DNA of 64,000 nucleotides. Source: Rana temporaria (Eukaryota; Chordata; Amphibia; Anura; Ranidae). Made by a program: the position numbers and the translations under genes. Below the pieces are notes generated by a model that was given only the letters and a program-made list of their open reading frames with translations, ran no database searches and had not been told where the DNA came from. This document shows, in pieces, positions 10,100-21,758 of this stretch (position 1 is its first letter; each line of letters opens with the position of its first letter). Where the stretch lies: the NCBI RefSeq assembly GCF_905171775.1, contig NC_053496.1, forward strand, positions 181,197,759-181,261,758. Direction: 5' to 3'.

Positions 10100-12740
10100 T
10101 AGTATAACTACATATTTTAAAGCCACTGATAGAGATGATCTCTGCACCACTGATGAAGATAATTACTGTGAAATTATGGAGCCTATCACTGGGACCATGA
10201 GGAGAAGAACCAATATGGCAGCCATGGAAATATTCCATGTAGAATTTGTAGTGGCTCAATAAATCCTCAGAATACTAGCTGACATGTGTGGAACTGAAAT
10301 TTTCTGGACTCTCCATACAAGGAATACAATACCAATAGTTGACTCTCTATAAACTGAGCATGATGACCCCCATATCACTGATGAAGATAATGACTAAAAT
10401 GATTGAGCCTATCACTGACCATGAAGAGGAAAACCAAGAAGGCAGCCATGGGAATTTTTCCATGTAGAATTTCTAGTGGCTCCATGAATCCCTAGAATAT
10501 CAGCTGACACATATGGAAGTGGATCTTCTGGACTCTCCATACAAGGAATACAACACCAATAGTTGAATCTCTATGAACTGAGCATGATGACCCCCATATC
10601 ACTGATGAAGATAATGATTGAAATTATGGGAGTCTATCACTGACCATCAGGGGGAGAACCAAGATGGCAGCCATGGGAATATTCCATGTATAATTTGTAG
10701 TGGCCCCATGAATCCTCAGAATATCAGCTGACACAAATGGAACTGAACCTTCTGGACTCTCCATCTCTCAAATACAACATCAATGGTTGATTCTTTAAAC
10801 TGAGCATGATGACTCCCATATCACTGATGAAGATAATGATTAAAATTATAGAGCCTATCACTGGCCATCAGGAGGAGAACCAAGATGGCAGCCATGGGAC
10901 TATTCCATGTATAATTTGTAGTGGCTCCATGAATCCTAATGCCGCGTACACACGACCGTTTTTCGGGTTCTAAAAAAATGAAGTTTTTTAAGGGTCTAGA
11001 AAAAACGACGTTTTTTTCAACCCGATCATTAAAACAGCCTTGCCTACACATGATCGTGAAAAAAAATGCTCTAGCAAAGCGCGGTGACGTACAACGCGTA
11101 AGACGGCACTATAAAGGGGAAGTTCCATTCAGATGGCGCCACCCTTTGGGCTGCTTTAGCTGATTTTGTGTTAGTGAAAGACAATTTGCGCTTTTCTGTC
11201 TGTTACAGCGTGATGAATGTGCTTACTCCATTACGAACGGTAGTTTTACCAGAACGAGCGCTCCCGTCTCATAACTTGCTTCTGAGCATGCGCATTTTTT
11301 TCAGAAATAGAGCATGTTCGAAAAAAAAATTGCCCATTTTTTAGATCGTGAAAAATGCTCTGAAGCCCACACACGATCGTTTTTAATGACATTAAAAACA
11401 AGTCATTTTTTAGAACCCGAAAAACGGTCGTGTGTACGCGGCATTAGACTACCACTTGACACACGTGTGGAACTGGACCTTCTGGACTCTCCATCTAAGG
11501 AATACAACACCAATAGTTGACTTGTAGTGGCTCCATGAATCCTTAGAATATCAGCTGACACGTATGGAACTGGACCTTCTGGACTCTCCGTCTAAGGAAT
11601 ACAACATCAATGGCTGACTCTCTATAAACTGAGCATGATGACTCCCATATCACTGATGAAGATAACGATTGAAATTATAGAGCCTATCACTGACCATCAA
11701 GAGGAGAACCAAGATGGCAGTCATGGGAATATTCCATGTATAATTTGTTGTGGCTCCATGAATCCTTAGACTATCACTTGACACATGTGTGGAACTGGAC
11801 CTTCTGGACTTTCCATCTAAGGAATACAACACCATTTGAAATTATGGAGTCTATTACTGACCATGAAGAGGAGAACCAAGATGGCAGCCATGGGAATTTT
11901 CCATGTAGAAGTTATAGTGGCTACTTGAATCTTTAGAATATCAGTTGACATACGTGTCGAACTGGACACTGACCATGAGGAGGAGAACCAGGATGGCAGC
12001 CATGGGAAAATTCCATGTAGAAGTTGTAGTGGCTCCATGAATCTGAGCATGAGGACTCCCATATCACTGATGAAGAAAATGATTGAAATTATGGAGCCTA
12101 TCACCGACCATCAGGAGGAAAACCAAGATGGCAGCCATGGCAAAATTCCATGTAGAAGTTGTAGTGGCTACTTGAATCTTTAGAATATCAGTTGACATAC
12201 CTGTGGAACTGGACACTGACCATGAGGAGGAGAACCAGGATGGCAGCCATGGGAAAATTCCATGTAGAAGTTTTAGTGGCTCCATAAATCTGAGCATGAG
12301 GACTCCCATATCACTGATGAAGATAATTCTTGAAATTATGGAGCCCATCACCGACCATCAGGAGGAAAACCAAGATGGCAGCCATGGGAAAATTCCATGA
12401 AGAAGTTGTAGTGGCTACTTGAATCCTTAGAATATCAGTTGACATACGTGTGGAACTGGACACTGACCATGAGGAGGAGTACCAGGATGGCAGCCATGGG
12501 AAAATTCCATGTAGAAGTTGTAGTGGCTACTTGAATCTTTAGAATATCAGTTGACACACGTGTGGAACTGGATACTGACCATGAGGAGGAGAACCAAGAT
12601 GGCAGCAAAAGGAATATTCTATGTGGTTTTTGTAGTATCCCCAGGTTAAGTTAAAAACTCTCTGTCTTAGTATTAAAACACCAATGGCTAACCCTCGGTG
12701 AACTGAGCACATTCCGATCACCAAAAATCTAAGAATTATG
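10100..12740. repeat. Tandem intergenic array, ~225-bp and ~112-bp units
   Basis: About 12 units contain GATGGCAGCCATGGG, CATGAATCCTTAGAATATC and CTGATGAAGATAATG. Spacing is about 225 bp at first, then about 111-136 bp after 11880. The MITE at 10939-11444 interrupts it. Before it, 9564-10100 holds only a partial ACACACGATTGG-type MITE (about 9930-10050). Confidence 0.85.
10939..11444. mobile_element. MITE, ACACACGATCG family, TA-flanked
   Basis: Ends ATGCCGCGTACACACGACCG and CGGTCGTGTGTACGCGGCAT are inverted repeats with TA on each side. It sits inside the tandem array. Neighbouring units read AATCCTTAGACTATC across the same place, which approximates the empty site. Confidence 0.8.
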
Positions 12741-12754
12741 GCCATTTTTTTTTT

Positions 12755-13000
12755 TTAAAACAAGACTCAGAGTATTGTAAAGTAATAAGATTTTTTTATT
12801 TATTTTAGAAAACCAGAACAAATAATTAACACAATGAAATGAAGTTAGGATCTACGTACGTTAAATCTTGTATAACTAAAGTAAAAATAAATATATTGAA
12901 GTTAATACTGTACATTAAACCGATGAAAAGCCAAACAAAGAGCAATGACGTGCAGCAGCCAATAGCAACCCTTTAAAAAGAGATGTCTATGTATTCCTAG
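12755..13000 (-). other. Conserved 3' module with poly(A) signals (behind KZF2)
   Basis: Minus-strand AATAAA motifs lie at 12795-12804, followed by an A+T-rich stretch with ACCGATGAAAAGCC and AGCCAATAGCAACC. The same module recurs at 26040-26270, 35085-35310, 59440-59530 and 62770-62850, each time behind a finger exon. It may be the shared 3' UTR end, or a regulatory block with CCAAT motifs. Confidence 0.5.
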
Positions 13001-13170
13001 GCGTGGCCATATATTGGATTCCCGGGTGCTATCTGTGTGAGTGTGGGACCAACTCAGCACTGTTTGTTTAGAGGACTATATTGCTATAATGTAATCCATG
13101 CAGACCTACAGCTATCACATCACACCCTGAAAATTTACATTATTTAAACAGACTACTAATATGCCTATCT

Positions 13171-13192
13171 ACCCCCCCCCCCCCCCCCCCCC
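13171..13192. repeat. Poly(C) tract
   Basis: An uninterrupted run of about 22 cytosines. Its length may be unreliable in the assembly. Confidence 0.9.
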
Positions 13193-13258
13193 GGAGAGTT
13201 CACTGGGTTACAGTCTTTTCCTACTATGCTTACATTTCTTGGTCTACATACCAACTAA

Positions 13259-13990
13259 GGGCCAGATCCACAGAAGAATTACGCCGGCGTATCTATTGAT
13301 ACGCCGCGTAATTTCAAAGTTCCCACGTCGTATCTCTGTTTTGTATCCACAAAACAAGATACGACGGAATCTGGGCTCGATCCGACAGGCGTAAGTCTTA
13401 GTACGCCGTCAGTTCTTAGGTGCCATTTTCCGCTGGCCGCTAGGTGGCGTTTCCGTCGAATTCCGCATCGAGTATGCAAATAAGCTAGATACGGCGATCC
13501 ACGAACGTACGTCCGGCCGTCGCATTTTTTTACGCCGTTTGCGTTTGGCTTTTTCCTGCGTATAGTTACCCCTGCAATATGAGGCGTACTCAATGTTAAG
13601 TATGGCCGTCGTTCCCGCGTCGAATTATGAATTTTTTACGTCGTTTGCGTAAGTTGTTCGCGAGTAGGGATTTGCGTAGAATGACGTCGCCGTCGTAAGC
13701 ATTGGCTTGTTCCGGTTTAATTTCGAGCATGCGCACTGGGATACCCCCATGGACGGCGCATGCGCCATTAAAAAAAACGTTGGGTCAAGACGTATTTACA
13801 TAAAACACGCCCCCATCACATTGATTTAAATTGCGCGCCCTTACGCCGCCAAAATTACACTACGCCGCCGTAGCTTACGGCGCTACTTCTTTGAGGATAA
13901 GGAAAATACGCTGTAAGTTACGGCGGCTTAGTGTATCAGAGATACGCTACGCCGGCCGCAACAATGCACCGCGCTACGAGGATCTGGCCC
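13259..13990. mobile_element. CpG-rich DNA transposon, GGGCCAGAT family, copy 1
   Basis: Ends GGGCCAGATCCAC and CGAGGATCTGGCCC are imperfect inverted repeats. The interior is rich in ACGCCGGCGTA and TACGCCGC motifs. It is 732 bp with no transposase. Related copies lie at 42834-43535 and 61163-61887. Confidence 0.8.
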
Positions 13991-14199
13991 AGAGTGTGTT
14001 ACAAGGGGCACCTACTTCCCCTGATGATTTTATTCAATATTGTGGAGAATGCAAAATAGGCAATAAGGAACGCTCCAATGAGCAGGGTGCGAGTGCCAGG
14101 AACTGTAGAAAACGGATGTCACCAGCTAGCAGGACACAACCGGAGAGGCCCCAGTGATAACTGAAATGTCAATTTTGTCATTAACCACTTTAAGGTTCG

Positions 14200-15420
14200 G
14201 TTCCCTTCGGGTCTGGTATGGATTTTGAGGCGAATTCCAAACCACAGTTAAAAAAACAATTGCGTGGGGTCCCCCCCAAATGCATACCAGACCCTTATCT
14301 GTGCATGCAGATCAGAGGGGAATAGCAAGCGCCCCCCTTCCTCCTGAACCATACCAGGCCACATGCCCTCAGCTTGGGGGGGGGGGGGTGCTGTCCCAAC
14401 CCCAAAGCACCTGGTCCCCATGTTGATGGGGACAAGGGCCTCTTCCCCACAACCCCGGACAGTGGTTGTGGGGGGGGGGGGCTAATCGCTTGTTTGTTCC
14501 CTCACTTTCCTGACCTGCTGGGCTGCATGCTTGGATAAGGGTCTGGTGTGGATTTGGGGGGGGGGGGACTCCATGTCATTATTTTTAAATCTTAGTGTAA
14601 GGTTCCTCTCAAAATCCATACCGGACCCTTACCCTTCCTCCTTAACCATACCAGGCCACAAGCCCTCAGCTTGGGGGGTGCTTTGGGGTGGGGGGGGATC
14701 ATGCCATTTTTTTAAATCTTAATGTGAGGTTTCCCTCAAAATCCATACCAGACCCTTCTTTGAGTGCCCCCCCCCTCCTCCTGAACCACACCAGGCCACA
14801 TGCCCTCAGCTTGAGGGGGTGCTTGTTTTGGGCAGGGGGGGTCCTGCCCTCCCAACCCCAAAGCACCTTGTCCCCGTGTTGATGGAGACAAGGGCCTCTA
14901 CCCCACAATCCTGCCAGGGGTTGTGGGAGCTTATCGTTATCTGGAACAAGGTGCTTTGGGGTTGGGGTGCAGAGCCCCCTCCCCCATGTTGGAAGCATGT
15001 GGCCTGGTATGGTTTACTGGGGGGGGACGCTTGTTTGTCCCCTCCCTTTCCTGACCTGTTGGGCTGCATGCTTGGAAAAGGGTCTGGTATGGATTTTGGG
15101 GGGCTCCATGCCATTTTTTTAAAATCTTGACCCTTATCTGAGTGCCCCTCCTTCCTCCTGAACCATACCAGGCCACATTCCCTCAGCTTGTGTGGGTGCT
15201 TTGGGGCAGGGGGTGCTCTGCCCTCCCAACCCCAAAGGACCTTGTTCCCAGTGTTGATGGGGATAAGGGCCTCTTCCCCACAACCACGGCCAGTGGTTGT
15301 GGGGGCTTATTGGTATCTGGAAGCCCCCTTTACCAAGAGGAAGAGGCTCTTGGGAACAAGGTGCTTTGGGGTGGGGGCATGGTATGGATGGGGGGGCCAT
15401 CCATGCCAAAGCTTGTTTCT
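14200..15420. repeat. Cluster of G-run dispersed repeats
   Basis: Repeated modules contain TTCCTCCTGAACCATACCAG, CACATGCCCTCAGCTTG, AAGCACCTTGTCCCC and ATGGATTTTGGGGGG-type runs. At least four partial units are in tandem. Many long G tracts occur on the plus strand. The open frames across it are repeat artefacts. Confidence 0.75.
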
Positions 15421-15705
15421 ACATTCAGCTGTCAGCGGGAAAGCCCGCTGACAGATGATGACTCATGAGTTGTTAAGGGGGCAGTGGCCGGCTGAAAGAC
15501 GCATTGATGTGAACGTGTCCCATGGGAAACCATGTTGAATGGACTGCGGTACGTTTCTGCAAAAAGCATTATAAAACGCATAGGTGTGAACCGAGCCCAA
15601 CATTTACCCCCCCTAAAAAATATATTGTTTTCATACATTTCTTCTATGGACTCACTAATTCCAGTTATCAACAGCATCCGAAGCTGTGAGTTCTCCGATG
15701 TCTGA

Positions 15706-15746
15706 TTTCCTTTATCTTTAAAACAATTACCACACTCTGAGCCTGG
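15706..15746 (-). pseudogene. Fossil zinc finger downstream of KZF2 stop
   Basis: Just past the stop, the minus strand encodes G-S-E-C-G-N-C-F-K-D-K-G-N, a finger N-terminal half without its helix and histidines. It aligns base by base with the KZF1 remnant (GAGTGTGG then TTTTAA). Confidence 0.7.
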
Positions 15747-15756
15747 AAAAAAAATC

Positions 15757-17222
15757 CTAATTGTGAGTTCCCTGGTGTAGAACAAGCTGTCTTTTCTCAG
15801 TGAAACATTTCCCGCACTCTGAACATGAAAAAGGACGCTCACGGGTGTGACTCCTATGGTGTGCTAGAAGTTTACCCTTCTCAGAGAAACGTTTTCCGCA
15901 CTCTGAACATGAAAAAGGACGCTCGCCTGTGTGAATTTTCTGGTGTTTGACAAGGGCTCCTTTGTGAATGAAACATTTCCCGCACTCTGAACATGAATAA
16001 GGACGCTCCCCAGTGTGCCCTTTCTGGTGCTGAGCAAGGCCTCCTTTGTGAATGAAACTTTTCCCGCACTCCGAACATGAATAAGGACGCTCGCCCGTGT
16101 GACTCCTGTGGTGCTGAAGAAGCGTCTTTTTCAGGATGAAACATTTCCCGCACACTGAGCATGAATAAGGACGCTCACCAGTGTGACTTCTCTGATGATT
16201 AAGAAGGTCGGCTTTCATAGTGAAAGAATGCCCACACTCTAAACATGAAAAAGGACGCTCCCCCGTGTGAATTCTCTGGTGTTTAATAAGGTTTCCCTTT
16301 TGACTAAAACATTTCCCGCACTCGGAACATGAATACGGACGCTCACCCGTGTGGCTTCTCTGGTGCAGATGAAGTTTTACTTTATCAGTGAAACTTTTCC
16401 CACACACTGAACATGAAAAAGGACGCTCACCCGTGTGGCTTCTCTGGTGTTTAATGAGGCCTCCTTTGTGGCTAAAACATTTCCCGCACTCTGAGCATGA
16501 ATAAGGACGCTCGCCTGTGTGACTTCTCTGGTGTGTAAGAAGTGTCTTTTTCAGAATGAAACACTTCCCACACACTGAGCAGGAATAAGGACGCTCGCCC
16601 GTGTGACTTTTTTGGTGATTAAGAAGGTCGGCTTTCATAGTAAAAGAGTTCCCGCACTCTAAACACTGAAAAGGGCGCACACCGGTGTGAATTCTCTGGT
16701 GTTTAACAAGGTTTCCTTTTTGACTAAAACACTTCCCGCACTCTGAACACGAGAAAGGGCGCTCACCTGTGTGACTTCTCTGGTGTATAACAAGGTTCCC
16801 CCTCAAAGTGAAACATTTTCCGCACTCTGAACATAAGAACGGACGGTCGCTCTTGTGACTTTTTCGGTGTACGCGCAGTGCTTTCTTTTTAGTGAATGAT
16901 TTCCCACACACCGAACATGACAGTGATTGCTCTTCTGTGGGATTTCCATCGTGGCTTGAAGAAGGTTCCTTCGGATCAGATGGACCTGTTGACCTTCCCT
17001 TTCTCTGAGGTTTTAGATGTATTTCTGAAGTAACATTATGTGATTCATCAAAAGATTCCTCAGGATTTGAGGGATTCGTGGATTTATCTGAACTGTGAGG
17101 TCCGTGATGTATATTATCTATAATGGGATTTACTTCTGGAGGATATTGTAGGACGCCATAGACTTCTGGAGATACAATGAAACGTCCCTCAGAGGTATTC
17201 CTGTTCCCAGCATAGTGTCCAT
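15757..17222 (-). CDS. KZF2 zinc-finger exon (14 C2H2 fingers)
   Basis: Final exon of a KRAB-ZNF gene, joined after the exon at 18709-18850; the spliced exons predict 698 aa. The linker starts DGHYAGNRNTSEG. 14 intact fingers follow. Recognition residues (-1,2,3,6): KKAV, LGNI, QGNK, MADN, LKTT, HGGK, DVKL, QGNK, MADN, LKTQ, HGGQ, HGAK, EGKA, ERQL. Fingers 3-5 and 8-10 are the same three-finger module, five fingers apart. The DVKL, LKTT and ERQ fingers also tie it to KZF1 as its closest paralogue. The reading frame is open from the acceptor at 17223 to the TAG. It is predicted to be a nuclear DNA-binding repressor; the target is unknown. Confidence 0.93.
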
Positions 17223-17274
17223 CTGTCGGAAAGCAATTAAAACAAAATGTTATCCGTGTGCTTCCTACCTTTCA

Positions 17275-18260
17275 TATGGTGTACAGTATCTCCTCCTCAT
17301 TTGTTGGGAACATGACGTTATATTGAGGAATGGAGATGGACCTTTCATATGGTGTACAGTATCTCCTCCTCATTTGTTGGGAACATGACGTTATATTGAG
17401 AAATGGAGATGGACCTTTCATATGGTGTACAGTATCTCCTCCTCATTTGTTGGGAACATGACGTTATATTGAGGAATGGAGATGGACCTTTCATATGGCC
17501 TTCTCCATGTCTGTCTGTCCACCTGCAAGGTGATTAATGTGGCCAGTCTCTGGGTGGAGACCAAACCTGATTTAAGCCAGCCAAGCCTGAAATCTCAGTA
17601 TCTCCTCCTCATTTGTTGGGAACATGACGTTATATTGAGGAATGGAGATGGACCTTTCATATGGTGTACAGTATCTCCTCCTCATTTGTTGGGAACATGA
17701 TATTATATTGAGGAATGGAGATGGACCTTCCATATGGTATACAGTATCTCCTCCTCATTTGTCGGGAACATGACGTTATATTGAGGAATGGAGAGAGACC
17801 TTTCATATGGTGTACAGTATCTCCTCCTCATTTGTTGGGAACATGATATTATATTGAGGAATGGAGATGGACCTTTCATATGGTGTACAGTATCTCCTCC
17901 TCATTTGTTAGGAACATGACATTATATTGAGGAATGGAGATGGACCTTCCATATGGTGTACAGTATCTCCTCCTCATTTGTTGGGAACATGACGTTATAT
18001 TGAGGAATGGAGATGGACCTTTCATTTGATGTACAGTATCTCCTCCTCATTTGTTGGGTACATGACGTTATATTGAGGAATGGAGATTGACCTTTCATAT
18101 GGTGTACAGTATCTCCACCTCATTTGTTGGGAACATGACGTTATATTGAGGAACAGAGATGGACCTTTCATATGGTGTACAATATCTCCTCCTCATTTGT
18201 TGGGGACATGATGTTATATTGAGGAACGGAGATGGACCTTTCATATAATGTTCATTTGTT
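17275..18260. repeat. 73-bp minisatellite in the pre-finger intron of KZF2
   Basis: About 13 units of the KZF1-type 73-bp repeat. At about 17500-17595 a foreign stretch with CATGTCTGTCTGTCC interrupts it. From 18290 to 18700 I see only unremarkable intron. Confidence 0.95.
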
Positions 18261-18708
18261 GAGAACATTGGGCAGTGGGGCAAATACAATCATAATGTTC
18301 TTCTTCTTACCAGTTCGGGTTTTTCCCTTACTAAAGGATGTGAAGTTCTCTATGTTGAACAAGGGCAGCACAGACTTTGCCTAATCAGAGGAATAGCGGT
18401 CAAAATCTGTTACAGAAATTATCTGTTGCTGTAAAAGTAGTGAAAACGAAGAATGTTATTGAATTGCCTTTTTTCTATTGGGATTAGGAAGGAACTATTT
18501 AACTTTGTTGGACTAAATTTAGCCAAGCTTTATATACTGCCTTCCTCTGGATCAAGAGAAAGATTTTTTTTTTTTCGTCAATGAACTCGATGGCCATATA
18601 TCATTTTTCTACCCATGTATTAACATTAAATACAAATGTAAAACGGACTCTACATTATAGGCTGTTATGCAACATGTTTTTTAAATACCTTCAGTGTTTA
18701 TAACTTAC

Positions 18709-18850
18709 TTGTGTCCAGATGTAGAGAAGATTCCTCCTGTTTACTTTCCATAATCATCTTCCCCTCCTCCATAAACTGCTGATCTCCACTCACCAACCTC
18801 TCTTCTTCTTCCTCTTTATGCTCAACTTTAATGTCTTTCAGTTCTTCACC
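18709..18850 (-). CDS. KZF2 acidic linker exon
   Basis: 142 nt, acceptor GGCTTAG, donor GTAAGTTAT, phase 0 in and 1 out. It starts GEELKDIKVEHKEEEEE and ends ESSLHLDT. Orthologous in position and length to 7009-7150. Confidence 0.85.
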
Positions 18851-18963
18851 CTAAGCCCCAAAGATAACAGAATATACTTGTTACAAGGAAAACGATTATA
18901 TAGAAGAATGTCCTGTCAGAGCTTGGAATGATTTTTTATGTCTACAAGCTCAATTTTACCTAC

Positions 18964-19061
18964 CTGATGATGGTGAGGGATGGTGTGACCTTCCTGTGTG
19001 GGATCCCGGGAATACAGAGGACGGGGACATCTCTCTGGTGGGTTCCCATTACTGGATCCAT
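18964..19061 (-). CDS. KZF2 DGSSNGNPPERC exon
   Basis: 98 nt, acceptor CCTACAG, donor GTAGGTAAA. It encodes the conserved spacer and differs from KZF1 by R-D-P-T-Q-E-G-H in place of R-N-S-T-Q-E-D-H. A second broken copy lies at 19497-19540. Confidence 0.86.
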
Positions 19062-19496
19062 CTGTAGGAAACACACACACTGACTGAATACATTGTTTCT
19101 ATGTGTTTATCAGATGATGGGGGATCTAGGTGGACCCTCGGTACTGCCCTCTTCTTTACAATAAAGTCTCCTGAGAGCCTCTCGTACTTCAGACTGTGGG
19201 ATACAGACCTGCTGCTTGGACCTGGTTCCTGCACCAAAAATGTAAGCCACCAGGGATCAGGACCCTAAAGACTGCAGACCACCACGCGCCCAGGACAAAG
19301 GTTTGCGATATACCAGGTCTAGTGAGCGGATTCAGCTATGTTTGTTCCACTGCTAGTGATCCGATGCAACCAGAGACTACCTTTGCCTAACAACCCTAAA
19401 AGTAGTTCATTGTATGCCGTTCTAAAGAGATGGTAACATGTGCACCACCGTACAGTTTGGGCCCCACTGTTAGCTTGGAATAGAGGACATGGAAAA

Positions 19497-19540
19497 AAAC
19501 ATCTCTCTGGTGGGTTCCCATTACTGGATCCTTCTGTAGG
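19497..19540 (-). pseudogene. Decayed duplicate of the DGSSNGNPPERC exon
   Basis: It keeps the TACAG acceptor and the GSSNGNPPERC codons, then runs into T-rich sequence with no donor. The segment between the copies (about 19160-19500) also recurs in KZF4 (about 40975-41240), so the duplication predates those loci. Confidence 0.75.
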
Positions 19541-19649
19541 AAACACACACACTGACTGAATACATTGTTTCTATGTGTTTATCAGATGATGGGGGATCTA
19601 GGTGGAGCCTCCGTACTGCTCTCTCCTATACAATAAAGTCTCCTCTTAC

Positions 19650-19773
19650 CCGGTGATGTGAGGGGCGGCTGATTCTCCATCATGACGTCCTTGTAGATAT
19701 CCTTGTGTCCTTCTAAATATTCCCACTCCTCCATGGAGAAATAGACAGTGACATCCTGACACCTTATAGGAAC
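19650..19773 (-). CDS. KZF2 KRAB A-box exon
   Basis: 124 nt, same splice sites and phases as in KZF1. It encodes the A-box with VTVYFSMEEWEYLEG, then KDIYKDVMMEN. The L-Y before D-V is I-Y here, a conservative change at a normally leucine position. Confidence 0.92.
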
Positions 19774-19859
19774 CTGACACACACAATGATACAGTCACCA
19801 TCCAGACACATCCCTTGTCTGTTATTGGATAATGTCCCAGAATTCCCGGCACCGCTCAC

Positions 19860-20030
19860 CTCTCCTGTCAGCAGATCAATGATCTTGTTGGTCACTTTTA
19901 GAATCTTCTTGGCACTGGTTTCCTCCGTTGTCAGGCAGTGAGGTGGAGGCACTGTGATGGGTGGCGTTTCATGAAGAAAACTGTTGGGTGTTAATGGTTC
20001 ACCAGATGTTTTCTTCACTACTTTATAATC
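19860..20030 (-). CDS. KZF2 exon 3 (finger-associated helix)
   Basis: 171 nt, phase 0. It starts DYKVVKKTSGEPLTPNS and ends KKILKVTNKIIDLLTGE before GTGAGCGG. It joins exon 2 in frame. Confidence 0.85.
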
Positions 20031-20080
20031 CTGTGTAAAGAGAGAGAAGCTATTATCAACCCAGACTTCTCGGGATCCTC

Positions 20081-20377
20081 CTCATCTCTCCGGTCAGGTC
20101 TGTGTTTTATTAATAGAGATAAGAGTGATGTCATGTGACCTCCCAGAATCCTCCTCACCTCTCTGTTCAGGTCTGTGTTTTATTAATAGAAATATGAGTG
20201 GTGTCATGTGACCTCCCAGAATCCTCCTCACCTCTCTGTTCAGGTCTGTGTTTTATTAATAGAAATATGAGTGATGTCATGTGACCTCCCAGAATCCTCC
20301 TCACCTCTCCGGTCAGGTCTGTGTTTTATTAATAGAGATAAGAGTGGTGTCATGTGACCTCCCAGAATCCTCCTCAC
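20081..20377. repeat. 73-bp tandem repeat carrying duplicated 5' splice sites
   Basis: Four units start at TGTGTTTTATTAATAG (20101, 20174, 20247, 20320). Each unit includes a copy of the end of exon 2 and its donor, GAGAG then GTGAGGAGG on the minus strand. They form a ladder of decoy donors downstream of the real one at 20377. It is unrelated to the intronic 73-bp minisatellite. Confidence 0.88.
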
Positions 20378-20473
20378 CTCTCCGGTCACCAGGTGGATGA
20401 TCTCCATAGTAAGGTCTATTATCCTCTCAGTCATGTGACTTTGGTCCTTGCCCATCATTGTAGATGTGGTCAT
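20378..20473 (-). CDS. KZF2 exon 2 (start codon exon)
   Basis: 32 codons from ATG at 20473: MTTSTMMGKDQSHMTERI, ending IIHLVTGE at donor GTGAGG. The start matches KZF4 and KZF5. With the CTACAG acceptor, a TGA lies in frame upstream. Confidence 0.83.
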
Positions 20474-20675
20474 GGGATCTGTACAGGACTCTCCTCACTG
20501 TAGACAGATAATAAACTGAGAATTATCTGGACTGTAGTTGGATGAGTAATGTCTGCACAGAGTTCCTCCATATTTCCAACATGCATTTCCCTCCATATTT
20601 TCAAACTGCTTACTATACTATATTACAGGCCTTGCGTAAGGATGCTACTGGAAGCAATTGGGAAATTCTATTTAA

Positions 20676-21160
20676 AGCGGGGGTTCACCCTATAAAATAA
20701 AAAAAAAAATTTTTTTTCTTCTAGCCTAAAATTCGGCATTGTAGCGCGAGCTACAGTATGCCGGTCTTAATTTTTTTATCGCCGTACTCACAGTGTAATC
20801 GTACATAGTAGATTCCGACTGCCCACGGGGAATGGGCGTTCCAATCCAGACGGAAGGTGATTGACGGCACGCTTCTCCGGAAATAGCCGAAATAGGCTTG
20901 GCTCTTCACGGCGCCTGCGCATAGTCTGTGCGCAGGCGCCGTGAAGAGCCGAGACCTACTCCGGCTGTCTTCGGGGAGCGTGACGTGTCAATCACCCTCC
21001 CTCTTGAAAGGAACGCCCATTCCCCGCGGGCAGTCAGAATCTACTATGTACGATTACACTGTGAGTACGGCGATAAAAAAATTAAGACCGGCAAACTGTA
21101 GCTCGCGCTACTATGCCGAATTGTATGCTAAAATGTTGTTCTGCAGGGTGAACCACCGCT
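20676..21160. mobile_element. Foldback element with TTAA target, copy 2
   Basis: Ends AGCGGGGGTTCACCC and GGGTGAACCACCGCT are flanked by TTAA. The palindrome centre is near 20930 (GGCGCCTGCGCATAG and mirror). Inserted in intron 1 of KZF2. 485 bp, same family as 9059-9563. Confidence 0.85.
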
Positions 21161-21758
21161 TTAATTAGCAACCACAGACAAACTTTTTTTCTTAATCAAA
21201 CAGCTTAGGACACAGGCACCTTTAAGTCTTGACCATGGATTATGTGCCACCACTTTTAGGTGAGGACACTGGCAAACAAAGTTGTAGGGACAACTCCTAT
21301 ATCCCTCTTACTCCCAGCAATCCTCAGTTTTTTGCAAGTGTCCTTAAAAGAGAAGTATGGGAATCAGTTTTTTTGCAGAATCATACTTACCTAGCTCTGA
21401 TGCTGCATCTGTCTCCCGCCGGCTCTAACACTGAGAACTGAGCGATCAAACACGGCGGATCACTCAGCTCTCACAGTTCTTTGAGCAGACCAATGGTGAC
21501 TGTCAGAAACTGGCTCTCTGCTCTGCCCCCCCCCCCCCCCTACGCTTACTAGAGTACCAGAGAATATAACAGGAGATTCTGAGCTGTGGAGACTGAGGTC
21601 TAGTTTTAGAGGAATGGGGATTACCAGAGGAGATAACGGGAGATTCTGAGGTGTGGAGACTGAGGTCTAGTTTTAAAGGAAGGGGAAGTACCAGAAGAGA
21701 TAACGGAAGATTCTGAGGCTTGCAGACTGAGGTCTAATTTTAGAGGAATGGGGAGTAT

